Made by a program: the position numbers and the translations under genes. Source: an uncultured Mucispirillum sp. (GTDB lineage: Bacteria; Chrysiogenota; Deferribacteres; Deferribacterales; Mucispirillaceae). From it: a DNA stretch of 64,000 bases. Location: assembly GCA_944324495.1 (NCBI GenBank), contig CALUWN010000001.1, positions 124,001 to 188,000 of the forward strand, given 5' to 3'. The notes below the pieces were generated by a model. It worked only from the letters and a program-made list of their open reading frames with translations, did no database searches and had not been told where the DNA came from. Positions 37,481 to 46,085 of the stretch are shown here, piece by piece; within the stretch, counting starts at the first letter, position 1, and every line of letters starts with the position of its first letter.

Positions 37481-38184
37481 TGAGAAAGCTTGTAATTCTA
37501 CCCACACTTTTAAAAAGTATGTTTTATCAAGGGAACTGGAATATTACCAATATGCAGGGTACTGGTTTTAGGTGGCTTTTAAAAGATTTTTTTAAACATA
37601 ATAAAACAGAGCTACCATCAGATTTTGATTTATCCCCAGTATATTATTTTAATACCAATCCATATTTAGTTACATTTATACTTGGTCTTTTATTAAAAGA
37701 AACACAGATGCGTGGTAAAATTAGTGATTATGATAAAATTTATGCATCTGCCTTAGCTGCTCTTGGTGACACATTTTTTTGGCATTCGCTTCGTCCATTT
37801 GCGTTTTTTATATCCTTATGGGCAATACTAATCAACCCTGTCCTGTTGATAATATTATATTTTGTAGTATTTAATTTATTTAATATAGTTTTTAGAATTC
37901 TTGGTTTTTATTATGGTTATACTTTTGGTGCAAATGTTATGCAGCTTTTTAATCAAATAAAGTTTAATAAGTGGAGCAGAGTGTATGATGGTATAACAAC
38001 CTTTATGGCAGGTATTGTTATAGCTTATGTTATAAAATATCAAGCCGTAACGGATTCTATAAATATTATAAAATCTATTTTACTGTTTATTGTGGGTGTG
38101 ATTATTTCAAAATGGGTGAGAGGACCGTTGGAGTTAATAATTGTTGTCACAATACTTGCAGTTTTAATATTGTTTGGGGTGTAA
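37480..38184 (+). CDS. PTS Man-family EIID membrane component
   Basis: The 234-residue protein matches ManZ-type EIID: N-terminal LLKSMFYQGNWNITNMQGTG, then PYLVTFILGLLLKE, ALAALGDTFFWHSLRP and C-terminal hydrophobic helices. ATG at 37480 overlaps the EIIC stop and begins at the conserved region; a GTG 12 bases earlier is in frame but unsupported. It completes a full IIA-IIB-IIC-IID mannose-class permease. It is followed 1 base later by HPr. Confidence 0.87.
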   Translation: MRKLVILPTLLKSMFYQGNWNITNMQGTGFRWLLKDFFKHNKTELPSDFDLSPVYYFNTNPYLVTFILGLLLKETQMRGKISDYDKIYASALAALGDTFFWHSLRPFAFFISLWAILINPVLLIILYFVVFNLFNIVFRILGFYYGYTFGANVMQLFNQIKFNKWSRVYDGITTFMAGIVIAYVIKYQAVTDSINIIKSILLFIVGVIISKWVRGPLELIIVVTILAVLILFGV

Positions 38185-38185
38185 T

Positions 38186-38458
38186 ATGAACAGTATTATT
38201 AAAGCAATAGTTACAAATAATGATGGAATTCATGCAAGAACTGCGGCTATGCTTTTAAATATTATTAATAAATATGATGTAGAAGCCCATATTACATATA
38301 GAGAAAATACTGTAAATCTAAAGCATATAATAGATGTTATTGCTCTTTCAATAGGGCAGGATGCAAAAATTGAAATAATTATAGAAGGAAAGGATAGTGC
38401 AAAATGTGCAGCAGAACTTTCTCAAGTAATTAGTAACAGTTTAGGAGAGATACTGTGA
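38186..38458 (+). CDS. ptsH: Phosphocarrier protein HPr with His at the Ser46 position
   Basis: The 90-residue HPr has the active-site loop NDGIHARTAAML, with His16 as the Enzyme I phosphorylation site; Pro after the Arg is replaced by Thr. The regulatory segment, VNLKSIMGVMSLGI in Bacillus, reads VNLKHIIDVIALSI, so His47 occupies the place of the HPr-kinase target Ser46. That form of regulation is therefore not possible at this site. ATG at 38186 follows the EIID stop by 1 base; an earlier TTG lies within EIID. The stop overlaps the GTG start of Enzyme I. Confidence 0.92.
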   Translation: MNSIIKAIVTNNDGIHARTAAMLLNIINKYDVEAHITYRENTVNLKHIIDVIALSIGQDAKIEIIIEGKDSAKCAAELSQVISNSLGEIL

Positions 38459-40167
38459 TTATTAAAAAAGGAACCACTATTTCTAACGGTATTGCAATAG
38501 GAAAGGCTTTAATTATTTACAGGGATAAGATTAGTGTAAAAGGTTATAATATAAATGATATAGAGCAGGAAATAGAAAAGTTAAATTCTGCTGTATCATA
38601 TATTTTAAAACTGTTAGACCAAATGCAGCTTTTAAGTAAAACGTATAAAGAGCTGTATGATGTATATAAGCTTTTACTAACAGATGAATCTTTTATAGGA
38701 AAGGCAGTATCTATTATAAAGGAAGAAAAAGTTAATGCAGAATATGCTTTAAAAAAAGTAACTGATGGGCTTATGAATAAGCTTTCACTTTCAGATAATG
38801 ATTACTTTAAAGCTAGAATGCATGATATAAAAGATATTTATTTGCGTTTAATAAGCCATATGTCAAATATTTTAGTTGAAAATCTTGATGATGCAGATGA
38901 AAATACAATATTAGTATTTAATGATTTTGCAGTTTCAGATATTGATACAATGGTAAAACGCAAAGTAAAAGGCTTTATATCTGATGTTGGCAGTAAAATT
39001 TCCCATAAAAGTATTATAGTACGAGAATCTGGGCTTGTGGCAGTTTCTGGTATACGAAATGCTGATACATATATAAAGAATGGCGATACTCTTATCGTAG
39101 ATGGGTTTTTAGGTTATGTTGCTGTTAATCCTGATAAAGCAAGTATGGCTAAATATGAAAAGAAGAAAGCAGATTATGAAAGCTATCTTAATTCAGTGAA
39201 AAATGAACATGATACAAGCTGTAAAACGCTTGATGGCAGTATGGTATCACTTTATGCAAATATAAACAGCAATGATGAGCTTACCCATTTAAATGTCCAT
39301 GGCATGCAGGGTGTAGGATTATATAGAACAGAATTTTTATATATTAACAATGGTTTTTTAGGTGAAGAAGAGCAGTATAATATTTTAAGAACAGCACTTT
39401 TATCAATGCAAAACAAACCGCTTACTGTTAGAACATTTGATTTAGGTGGGGACAAAGTAAGCAGATTTATGCCAAACTCTGTAGAAGAAAATCCTGCTTT
39501 AGGGCTAAGGGCTATAAGGTATAGTATGAAATACCGTGATTTCTTTTCCGCTCAAATTAGGGCAGTTTTAAGAGCAGGTATATCTGGTGATGTTAGGCTT
39601 TTGTTGCCAATGGTTTCATCTATTGATGAACTTTTAGAAGTGAAAATGTTAATAGAAAGCGAGAAAAAACGCTTACAGGAAATGAATATACCATACAGAG
39701 ATAACATACCTTTGGGTATAATGATAGAAGTACCGTCTACTGCTATATTGATTGAGAAATTTATTAAATATGTAGATTTTTTTAGTGTTGGAACAAACGA
39801 TTTGATTCAGTATGTACTTGGAGTAGATAGGAATAACGAAAATGTAAGCCATTTATATGCATCAGCTCATCCTGCTGTACTTTCTCTTTTAAAAAATGTG
39901 TATGATAAAGTAAGTGCTGCAGGAAAGCCTATATCTATTTGTGGTGAGCTTGCAGGTGATTGCAGGTATACTGCCATTTTGATTGGAATGGGTTATCGTT
40001 CTTTTAGTATGAACCCACGTTCTTCATATATGATTAGAAAAACAATCTCATCATTTAGTGCAAAAGATTGCGAAAAATTGGTAAATATATTGCTAAGTAT
40101 TGATACAGTAGAAGAAATAGAGGCACTTATAAGTGACTTTAACAGCAAAAAAATATTGTCAGATTAA
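38455..40167 (+). CDS. ptsI: PTS Enzyme I (phosphoenolpyruvate-protein phosphotransferase)
   Basis: The 570-residue enzyme transfers phosphate from phosphoenolpyruvate to HPr. The phospho-His region reads SKISHKSIIVRE with His184 at the catalytic place; family consensus is GGRTSH, so the loop is divergent but the His is kept. The PEP-binding barrel has RTFDLGGDK, NPALGLRAIRYS, FFSVGTNDLIQY and the catalytic-Cys ICGELAGD (Cys496). The GTG start overlaps the HPr stop (GTGA). With the four EII genes and HPr, this one operon encodes a whole phosphotransfer chain. Confidence 0.94.
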   Translation: MIIKKGTTISNGIAIGKALIIYRDKISVKGYNINDIEQEIEKLNSAVSYILKLLDQMQLLSKTYKELYDVYKLLLTDESFIGKAVSIIKEEKVNAEYALKKVTDGLMNKLSLSDNDYFKARMHDIKDIYLRLISHMSNILVENLDDADENTILVFNDFAVSDIDTMVKRKVKGFISDVGSKISHKSIIVRESGLVAVSGIRNADTYIKNGDTLIVDGFLGYVAVNPDKASMAKYEKKKADYESYLNSVKNEHDTSCKTLDGSMVSLYANINSNDELTHLNVHGMQGVGLYRTEFLYINNGFLGEEEQYNILRTALLSMQNKPLTVRTFDLGGDKVSRFMPNSVEENPALGLRAIRYSMKYRDFFSAQIRAVLRAGISGDVRLLLPMVSSIDELLEVKMLIESEKKRLQEMNIPYRDNIPLGIMIEVPSTAILIEKFIKYVDFFSVGTNDLIQYVLGVDRNNENVSHLYASAHPAVLSLLKNVYDKVSAAGKPISICGELAGDCRYTAILIGMGYRSFSMNPRSSYMIRKTISSFSAKDCEKLVNILLSIDTVEEIEALISDFNSKKILSD

Positions 40168-40218
40168 TAAAAAATGTTTAAATTTTGAGAAAATTCCTGT
40201 ATAGTTACTTATTCATAT

Positions 40219-40224
40219 TTGACA
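40219..40224 (+). promoter_or_regulatory. Candidate -35 box upstream of the efflux operon
   Basis: A consensus TTGACA is at 40219-40224 in the 108-base gap after ptsI. The expected -10 place holds only a poor match (TAGAAG at 40242-40247, 17 bases on). The gap contains no hairpin terminator that I can see, so read-through from ptsI is also possible. Confidence 0.3.
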
Positions 40225-40275
40225 AATTAAACTAATTTTGATAGAAGATAGATATTTACATAAATAGGTGAATGT

Positions 40276-41061
40276 ATGAAAAAAGTAATAATTTCGTTAG
40301 TTATAATAGTGGTGCTTGCCATTGGTTTTTTTGCAGGATATAGATATTTATATAAAAAAGCAGACCAAGAGTTTAGGCTTTTTGGTCAGTTGCAAATTAG
40401 TCAGGTAGATGTTGCTTTTAGAGTTCCCGGAGTTATTGCTCACAGCTATTTTTCTGAAGGTATGCAGGTATCAAAAGACCAGCTGCTTGCAGAACTTAAT
40501 AATGAAACATATTTATCTCAGCAAAAATTAGCTAAAGCAAATGAAGATGCTGCTAAATGGGGATTAGAAGAATTAAAAGATAATCTTAAAAAAGCAGGCA
40601 GAAAAGATGAAAATTTAGTTAATAAAACTCAAGCCCAGCTTGATGCAGCTACAGCTAACAGAGAGTTAGCAGATTTTCAAGTTAATTATACAAAACTTAC
40701 ATCGCCTATTAAAGGTACTGTCTTAGCTGTATATAAAGAAGAAGGTGAAGTTGTTCAGGCTGGTTCAACAGTGTTTTCTATTGGTGACCCTAATAAACTT
40801 TGGTTACGAGCATACCTTCCTGAAACTAAAATGGATAAAATAAAAGTTGGTCAAAAAATGGTAATAAAAGTGGACAGCCTTCCTAATGAAAAATTTGAAG
40901 GAAAAGTTACTTATATTTCAGATACAGCAGAATTTACACCAAAACAAATATATACTACAGAAGAACGTGTGAAACTTGTCTATAGAGTAAAAATTGAAGT
41001 AACTGATTCTAAAGGGTTATTAAAACCGGGCATTCCTGCGGACGCTTATATAGAGGAATAG
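40276..41061 (+). CDS. Membrane-fusion (HlyD-type) subunit of an ABC exporter, YbhG-like
   Basis: The 261-residue periplasmic adaptor has an N-terminal membrane anchor (about 4-22). A lipoyl-like half is QVDVAFRVPGVIAHSYFSEGMQVSKDQ, read here in part as VAFRVPGVI, then a short helical hairpin (about 75-130). The second half is KLTSPIKGTVLAVYKEEGEVV, then a beta-barrel (VKVDSLPNEKFEGKVTYIS in part). It precedes two ATPases and two ABC-2 permeases, the same set as E. coli ybhGFSR, a drug or cation exporter. The hairpin is short. The exported substrate is unknown. Confidence 0.85.
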   Translation: MKKVIISLVIIVVLAIGFFAGYRYLYKKADQEFRLFGQLQISQVDVAFRVPGVIAHSYFSEGMQVSKDQLLAELNNETYLSQQKLAKANEDAAKWGLEELKDNLKKAGRKDENLVNKTQAQLDAATANRELADFQVNYTKLTSPIKGTVLAVYKEEGEVVQAGSTVFSIGDPNKLWLRAYLPETKMDKIKVGQKMVIKVDSLPNEKFEGKVTYISDTAEFTPKQIYTTEERVKLVYRVKIEVTDSKGLLKPGIPADAYIEE

Positions 41062-41064
41062 CAG

Positions 41065-41985
41065 ATGGTTAAATCTGAATTGATTATTTCTGAAAATATA
41101 TCAAAATCTTTTGGAGATAATCATGCTGTGGTTGATTTTTCTTTAACAGTTAAACAAGGTGAGATTTCTGGCATTGTAGGTCCTGATGGTGCGGGGAAAA
41201 CTACTGCTATGCGTATGCTTTCAACAGTTTCTACTCCTGATAGTGGTTCACTTTATATAAATGGAGTTAATGCTTTAAGAGATTGCCGCGGAGCAAGAAA
41301 AAGCATTGGATATATGAGCCAAAAGTTTGGTTTATATTCAGATATGAGTGTTGAAGAAAATATTAATTTCTTTGCAGATTTGCAAGGTGTCCCATATAAA
41401 GAAATAGCAGATAGAAGTAAAATGCTTTTAACTGCTAGTGGAATGTATCAATTTAGAAGTCGTCTTGCTGGCAGGCTTTCTGGTGGTATGAAGCAAAAAC
41501 TTGCATTATGTTGTGCATTAATTCATGAGCCTAAAGTATTGATATTAGATGAACCAACCAACGGAGTGGACCCTGTTTCCCGCCGTGAATTTTGGCAGAT
41601 ATTGAATAGTTTTGCATCAGATGGTACAGCTATTGTTTATGCTACAAGTTATCTTGATGAAGCAGAAAGATGTAATACTATTAATTTAATGAATAAAGGA
41701 AAAATTATTGCTTCAGGTACATTAGACTATTTAAGGGCGTTGCCAGAAATTGATATTATTGAAATTAAAGGCGAAAAAGTTAGGAATATAATGTCGCAAA
41801 TACCAAAAGAATATGGAAAAGTATGGTCTTTTGGTTCCACACTTCACCTTCATTCATCAAAAGGTATGGTAGATATTAATAAAGTAAAATCACTGCTTAA
41901 TAATAACTATGAAGTTTCTATTATTTTACCTACTCTTGAAGATATTTTTACATACTTAACTTATACTGGTGATGAAAATGAGTAG
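41065..41985 (+). CDS. ABC-2 exporter ATPase, first of two (YbhF N-half-like)
   Basis: The 306-residue ATPase has Walker A GPDGAGKTT near residues 39-47, signature RLSGGMKQKLAL, Walker B VLILDEPTNGVDPVSRREFW and YATSYLDEAERC, where Ser-Tyr replaces the usual switch Thr-His. The missing switch His (Ser at that position) suggests a weakly hydrolysing partner. About 80 C-terminal residues form the extra domain usual in DrrA-type ATPases. It starts 3 bases after the adaptor gene and overlaps the second ATPase gene. Confidence 0.87.
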   Translation: MVKSELIISENISKSFGDNHAVVDFSLTVKQGEISGIVGPDGAGKTTAMRMLSTVSTPDSGSLYINGVNALRDCRGARKSIGYMSQKFGLYSDMSVEENINFFADLQGVPYKEIADRSKMLLTASGMYQFRSRLAGRLSGGMKQKLALCCALIHEPKVLILDEPTNGVDPVSRREFWQILNSFASDGTAIVYATSYLDEAERCNTINLMNKGKIIASGTLDYLRALPEIDIIEIKGEKVRNIMSQIPKEYGKVWSFGSTLHLHSSKGMVDINKVKSLLNNNYEVSIILPTLEDIFTYLTYTGDENE

Positions 41986-42904
41986 TATTGCAGTATCAGT
42001 CCAAAACCTTACAAAAATGTTTGGAGATTTTAAAGCTGTATCAGATGTTACATTTGATGTAGAAAAGGGTGAAATATTTGGCTTTTTAGGTGCAAATGGA
42101 GCTGGTAAGTCTACTACAATTAGAATGCTTTGTGGAATACTGCCACCAACTTCTGGTACAGGTATAATAGCTGGGTATGATGTATCAAAAAATCCCGGCA
42201 TGGTTAGGCAGAATATAGGCTATATGAGCCAAAAGTTTTCATTATATGATGAGCTTACAGTATATGAGAATATGAAATTTTTTGCAAAGCTATACAGTAT
42301 TGACGGTAAAAATATTGATAGTGCAGTTAGTGAAGCTGTGGAGCTTGTTAATTTAACAGGTTATGAAAAAGAAAAAACAAAAAGTTTATCAGCAGGTATT
42401 AAGCAAAGGCTTTCTTTAGCCTGTGCTATTATTCATAAACCGCAGATTATATTTTTAGATGAGCCAACTTCTGGTGTAGACCCTGTATCAAGGCGTAATT
42501 TTTGGGATTTAATTTATATGTTTGCCTCAAAAAAAGTTACAATATTTGTTACAACTCATTATATGGATGAGGCAGAATATTGCGATAGAATAGCTATGAT
42601 TAGCTCTGGTACATTAAAAGAAATAGGCACTCCAGAAGAATTAAAAACATCTAAAATGATATGGAATGTGTATAAAATTAAAGGCTTTGGGCTTTATGAT
42701 GTGGCTCAAGTTATATTACGTATGGAAAATGTATTTGATGTGGGGCTTCTTTCTGATTCTATTAGGATTTTATCTACCAACTTAACACCTAAAGATATAA
42801 TGAATTTCTTAGATAAAAATGGATATAGAGGCTATATTGTTGAGGAGGCAGAAGCTGTACTTGAGGATGTATTTGTTAGTTATGCTGGAGGGCAGAACAG
42901 ATGA
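41978..42904 (+). CDS. ABC-2 exporter ATPase, second of two (YbhF C-half-like)
   Basis: The 308-residue ATPase has Walker A GANGAGKST, the Q-loop YMSQKFSLYDELTV, Walker B IIFLDEPTSGVDPVSRRNFW and the switch VTTHYMDEAEYC. The signature is LSAGIKQRLSL, where Ala replaces the first Gly of LSGGQ. In E. coli YbhF the two ATPase halves are one polypeptide; here they are two genes overlapping by 8 bases. ATG at 41978 is chosen; ATG at 41972 and GTG at 41969 are in-frame alternatives. ATGA overlap with the next permease. Confidence 0.87.
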   Translation: MSSIAVSVQNLTKMFGDFKAVSDVTFDVEKGEIFGFLGANGAGKSTTIRMLCGILPPTSGTGIIAGYDVSKNPGMVRQNIGYMSQKFSLYDELTVYENMKFFAKLYSIDGKNIDSAVSEAVELVNLTGYEKEKTKSLSAGIKQRLSLACAIIHKPQIIFLDEPTSGVDPVSRRNFWDLIYMFASKKVTIFVTTHYMDEAEYCDRIAMISSGTLKEIGTPEELKTSKMIWNVYKIKGFGLYDVAQVILRMENVFDVGLLSDSIRILSTNLTPKDIMNFLDKNGYRGYIVEEAEAVLEDVFVSYAGGQNR

Positions 42905-44031
42905 ATATTAGGCGAGTTAAAGCAATAAGCTATAAAGAATTTATCCATTTGTTTAGAGATATTAGAAGCCTTATGGTTATAATATTAGTGCCTGTTATTT
43001 TACTATTTTTATTTGGTTATGCCTTAAAGCTTGATGTGGAAAATGTGTCTGTAGGTGTAATAGATTTTAATAACAGTGTGAAAAGTAAAGAATTTATTTC
43101 ATATTTTGAATCAAATAATGCTTTTAAGATAAACTATTATACAGATAATTATAAGGATGCAGAATTACTTTTAGATACAAATAAAATAAAAATGATAATA
43201 GTAATACCTTCATCTTTTGCAGAAGATTTAGAAAATAAAATGAATACAAAAGTGCAGGTTATAATTGATGGAAGTGATATAACAACTGCTTCATCAATTA
43301 TTAACTACACGGCAGGTGTTACAGCATCATACAACCAGATGTTTATTGAAAATATAATAAGAACAAATGGTATTAATATCTCTTATGGTAGTGCAGTACC
43401 AGAAATTAGATACTGGTTTAATGAAGATATGCGTAGTGTAAACTATCTTTTTCCGGGTCTTGTTGCAATTATTATGTCTGTTGTAGCAGGGTTTTTAACT
43501 TCTCTTACAATTTCAAGAGAGTGGGAAACAGGCACAATGGAACAGCTTATCCCAACTCCTGTAACAGAAGGGGAAGTTATTAGTGGTAAATTAATCACAT
43601 ATTTTCTTATTGGTTTAATTGATGTAATAATCTATATTTTAATAGGTGAATTCGTATTCCATGTGCCATTAAAGGGAAATACTTTATTAGTATTTTTATT
43701 TGCAACTATATTTTTATTATGTATGCTTTCTTTTGGTATATTCGTAAGTATTGTAATGAAAAGCCAGTTAGCCTCAAGTCAGGTAACAACAACTACTACA
43801 CTGCTTCCTGCATTTTTATTATCGGGCTTTGTGTTTGATATAAATAATATGCCAATAGTTATACAATGGATTACATATTTTTTCCCAGCCAGATATTTTG
43901 TAGATATTTTAAGAGGGCTTTATTTAAAGGGTGTAGGCATAGAGTATTTATACTTAAATGCAGGTTTTTTAATATTTTATTCTGTAATACTGCTTGTGTT
44001 ATGCAGGCTTTTCTTTAAGTTGAGAGCATAG
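42901..44031 (+). CDS. ABC-2 family exporter permease, first of two (YbhS-like)
   Basis: The 376-residue permease has one N-terminal helix (about 22-43), a large extracytoplasmic domain (about 45-180), then five C-terminal helices. The ABC-2 motif ISREWETGTMEQLIPTPVTEGE near 203-224 (quoted in part) is clear, as is the closing PIVIQWITYFFPARYFVDILR. This is the DrrB/YbhS/YbhR layout. It overlaps the ATPase gene by ATGA and is 2 bases before its partner permease. Confidence 0.88.
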   Translation: MNIRRVKAISYKEFIHLFRDIRSLMVIILVPVILLFLFGYALKLDVENVSVGVIDFNNSVKSKEFISYFESNNAFKINYYTDNYKDAELLLDTNKIKMIIVIPSSFAEDLENKMNTKVQVIIDGSDITTASSIINYTAGVTASYNQMFIENIIRTNGINISYGSAVPEIRYWFNEDMRSVNYLFPGLVAIIMSVVAGFLTSLTISREWETGTMEQLIPTPVTEGEVISGKLITYFLIGLIDVIIYILIGEFVFHVPLKGNTLLVFLFATIFLLCMLSFGIFVSIVMKSQLASSQVTTTTTLLPAFLLSGFVFDINNMPIVIQWITYFFPARYFVDILRGLYLKGVGIEYLYLNAGFLIFYSVILLVLCRLFFKLRA

Positions 44032-44033
44032 AT

Positions 44034-45155
44034 ATGAAGAATGTAATAAACCGTATAATGGCAATGCTTTATAAAGAATTCATTTATTTAATACGCGATA
44101 AAAAAATGCGTATTATTATTGTTGCTGTGCCTATTATACAGGCAGTTCTTTTAGGTTATGCTGTTAATATGGACTTAAAACACGTAAAAACAGCTGTTGT
44201 GGATATGGATAATACAATAGAAAGCAGCAACTTTATAAGTCATTTCTTTGCAAATAATATTTTTTCTCACATAGAAGCAGATAGTATGGAGCAGGCTGAA
44301 AAACTGGTTCTTGCAGGAAAAGCTCTAATGATAATATCTATTCCAGCAGGGTTTGAAGAAAAGCTTTTAAATAATAAGGTTTCTAAGGTTCAAGTTGTTT
44401 TAGATGCTACAAACTCTGTAAATGCAGGTATGGCTTCTGGCTATGTTGTTGAAGTAATGAAATTATTTAATTCAAACTACGTTACTCAAAAAACAGGTGT
44501 AAAAGGTAGTATTGGTGTAGATACAGAATATAGAACATGGTTTAACGATAATTTTGAAAGTAAAAATTTCTTTGTACCTTCTATGCTTGCTATGCTTTTA
44601 ATAATTGTTACTGTAATGCTTTCTGGTATGGCAATAGTGCAGGAAAAAGAATCAGGCACTTTAGAACAGTTGACAGTCAGCCCAATTACAGCGTGGGAGT
44701 TTATTATTGGTAAATGTATCCCTTTTGCTGTAGTTAGCTTTATTGATGTACTTCTTATTATTGGTATTTCTGTTTTTTGGTTTAACATACATATAACAGG
44801 AAGTTTTTTACTTTTACTATTTTCTTCTGTTTTATATATTATGTGTACGCTTGGTATAGGTTTACTTATTTCTGCTATAAGCTCTACTCAGCAGCAGGCT
44901 TCTATGAGTATGTTTATGATAATATTTCCATTAATACTGCTTTCTGGGTTTGCTTTTCCAATAGTCAATATGCCTGAAGTAATACAGTGGATAACATATA
45001 TTAACCCAATGAGATATTATCTTGATATAATAGTGGGAGTATTTTTAAAAGGGCTGTATTTTGACAGACTTCAAGAGCAGACAGCAGCATTATTTGTATT
45101 AAGTATTTTATATATTGGGCTTGCAGCACTTTATTTAAAAAGGAAATTAAAATAA
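44034..45155 (+). CDS. ABC-2 family exporter permease, second of two (YbhR-like)
   Basis: The 373-residue permease is a paralogue of the gene just upstream. It has the same topology and the matching motif VQEKESGTLEQLTVSPITAWEF and ending PEVIQWITYINPMRYYLDI. The two permeases probably form a heterodimer driven by the two ATPases, with the adaptor spanning the periplasm. It is the last gene of the five-gene unit and is followed by a strong terminator. Confidence 0.88.
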   Translation: MKNVINRIMAMLYKEFIYLIRDKKMRIIIVAVPIIQAVLLGYAVNMDLKHVKTAVVDMDNTIESSNFISHFFANNIFSHIEADSMEQAEKLVLAGKALMIISIPAGFEEKLLNNKVSKVQVVLDATNSVNAGMASGYVVEVMKLFNSNYVTQKTGVKGSIGVDTEYRTWFNDNFESKNFFVPSMLAMLLIIVTVMLSGMAIVQEKESGTLEQLTVSPITAWEFIIGKCIPFAVVSFIDVLLIIGISVFWFNIHITGSFLLLLFSSVLYIMCTLGIGLLISAISSTQQQASMSMFMIIFPLILLSGFAFPIVNMPEVIQWITYINPMRYYLDIIVGVFLKGLYFDRLQEQTAALFVLSILYIGLAALYLKRKLK

Positions 45156-45165
45156 TAGATAAAAT

Positions 45166-45201
45166 AAAAGCCTTATAAATATTAATTTATAAGGCTTTTT
45201 T
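45166..45201. terminator. Bidirectional terminator between the efflux operon and the nitroreductase gene
   Basis: A perfect 15-bp stem, from AAAAGCCTTATAAAT (45166-45180) and its complement (45185-45199), surrounds an ATTA loop and is flanked by T runs on the plus side and A-rich sequence on the other. It sits between convergent genes and would stop transcription both ways. Confidence 0.93.
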
Positions 45202-45205
45202 TATG

Positions 45206-46024
45206 TTATATATATGTAATATTATTAGGTTTTCTTGAAGTTATCTGCCTTGTTTTATATATTGGGTTTCCAAAAAGCTGAGCACCTGCAATATATTCAT
45301 CATCTTTAATGCCTAAAGCATCTCTTAGTGGCTTATATTTTCTTGTAGCACTTGTAAAATAACCAGCCCACACACAGCCCACATTATGAGCATGAGCTGA
45401 AAGCTCAAAATATGCAAGGGCAGTATTTCCGTCTTCTGCTTTCCAAGCATATTCATCAGGAAGCACTGAAATGATAATATGTGGTGCACCACGAGCAATT
45501 ACATCATTACCATTTTTATATGCTCTTACTAATAATTTGTAATGAAGAGCATCTTTTTCTGGCAGTTCATATACATTAGCCTGCATATATTCTATAACTA
45601 AATCAGAAAGGCGTATGGTTTCTTCTCTTGATTTTGTAATAATCCATCTATTGTTATGTGTATTTTTAGCAGATGGTGCATAGCGAACATTATCCATTAT
45701 TTTATTAAGTGTTTCTTCATCTACTTCAGTTTTTCTAAAGTTTCTAACACTTCTTCTAGTTTTTATGAAAGTATCTAACTGTTCTGGTGTAGCTAGGCTG
45801 TTAAAATCCACTTTACTAAATTGTGCAGGGTTAAGGTTTTCAACATAGCATGCTTCATGAGGGCAGTATGCAACACAAAGACCGCAGGAAATACATTTAT
45901 ATACGTTTTTTTCATCAATATATGGTGAACGTTCCTCATCATTTCTAATGATACCTGTAACGCAAACAGAAGAGCAAATACCATCTCTCTTACATTTTTC
46001 TTTATCTAAGTGAAAAAAAGCCAT
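45206..46024 (-). CDS. Nitroreductase with N-terminal ferredoxin domain
   Basis: The 272-residue protein has two [4Fe-4S] Cys clusters at the N-terminus (CKRDGICSSVC and CISCGLCVAYCPHEAC, about residues 10-60). An FMN-dependent nitroreductase domain follows: IKTRRSVRNFRKTEV, MDNVRYAPSAKN and a C-terminal GAQLFGNPIYK. Such fusions are common in anaerobes, where ferredoxin-linked electrons reduce nitro compounds or other acceptors. The ATG at 46024 is chosen because the minus-strand GGAGGAG lies just upstream of it; an earlier in-frame ATG overlaps that ribosome site. It ends next to the shared terminator. Confidence 0.9.
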   Translation of the reverse strand: MAFFHLDKEKCKRDGICSSVCVTGIIRNDEERSPYIDEKNVYKCISCGLCVAYCPHEACYVENLNPAQFSKVDFNSLATPEQLDTFIKTRRSVRNFRKTEVDEETLNKIMDNVRYAPSAKNTHNNRWIITKSREETIRLSDLVIEYMQANVYELPEKDALHYKLLVRAYKNGNDVIARGAPHIIISVLPDEYAWKAEDGNTALAYFELSAHAHNVGCVWAGYFTSATRKYKPLRDALGIKDDEYIAGAQLFGNPIYKTRQITSRKPNNITYI

Positions 46025-46049
46025 AATCTCCTCCATACATATTTTATGC

Positions 46050-46078
46050 TTTATACATAATTTTTAAGTCTTTTACAA
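46050..46078 (-). promoter_or_regulatory. Sigma-70-type promoter for the nitroreductase gene
   Basis: On the minus strand TTGTAA (46078-46073) and TATAAA (46055-46050) are 17 bases apart, giving a transcript start about 20 bases before the chosen ATG. The stop codon of the glycosyltransferase gene lies just upstream, so both read-through and own expression are possible. Confidence 0.5.
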
Positions 46079-46085
46079 TAAATTT

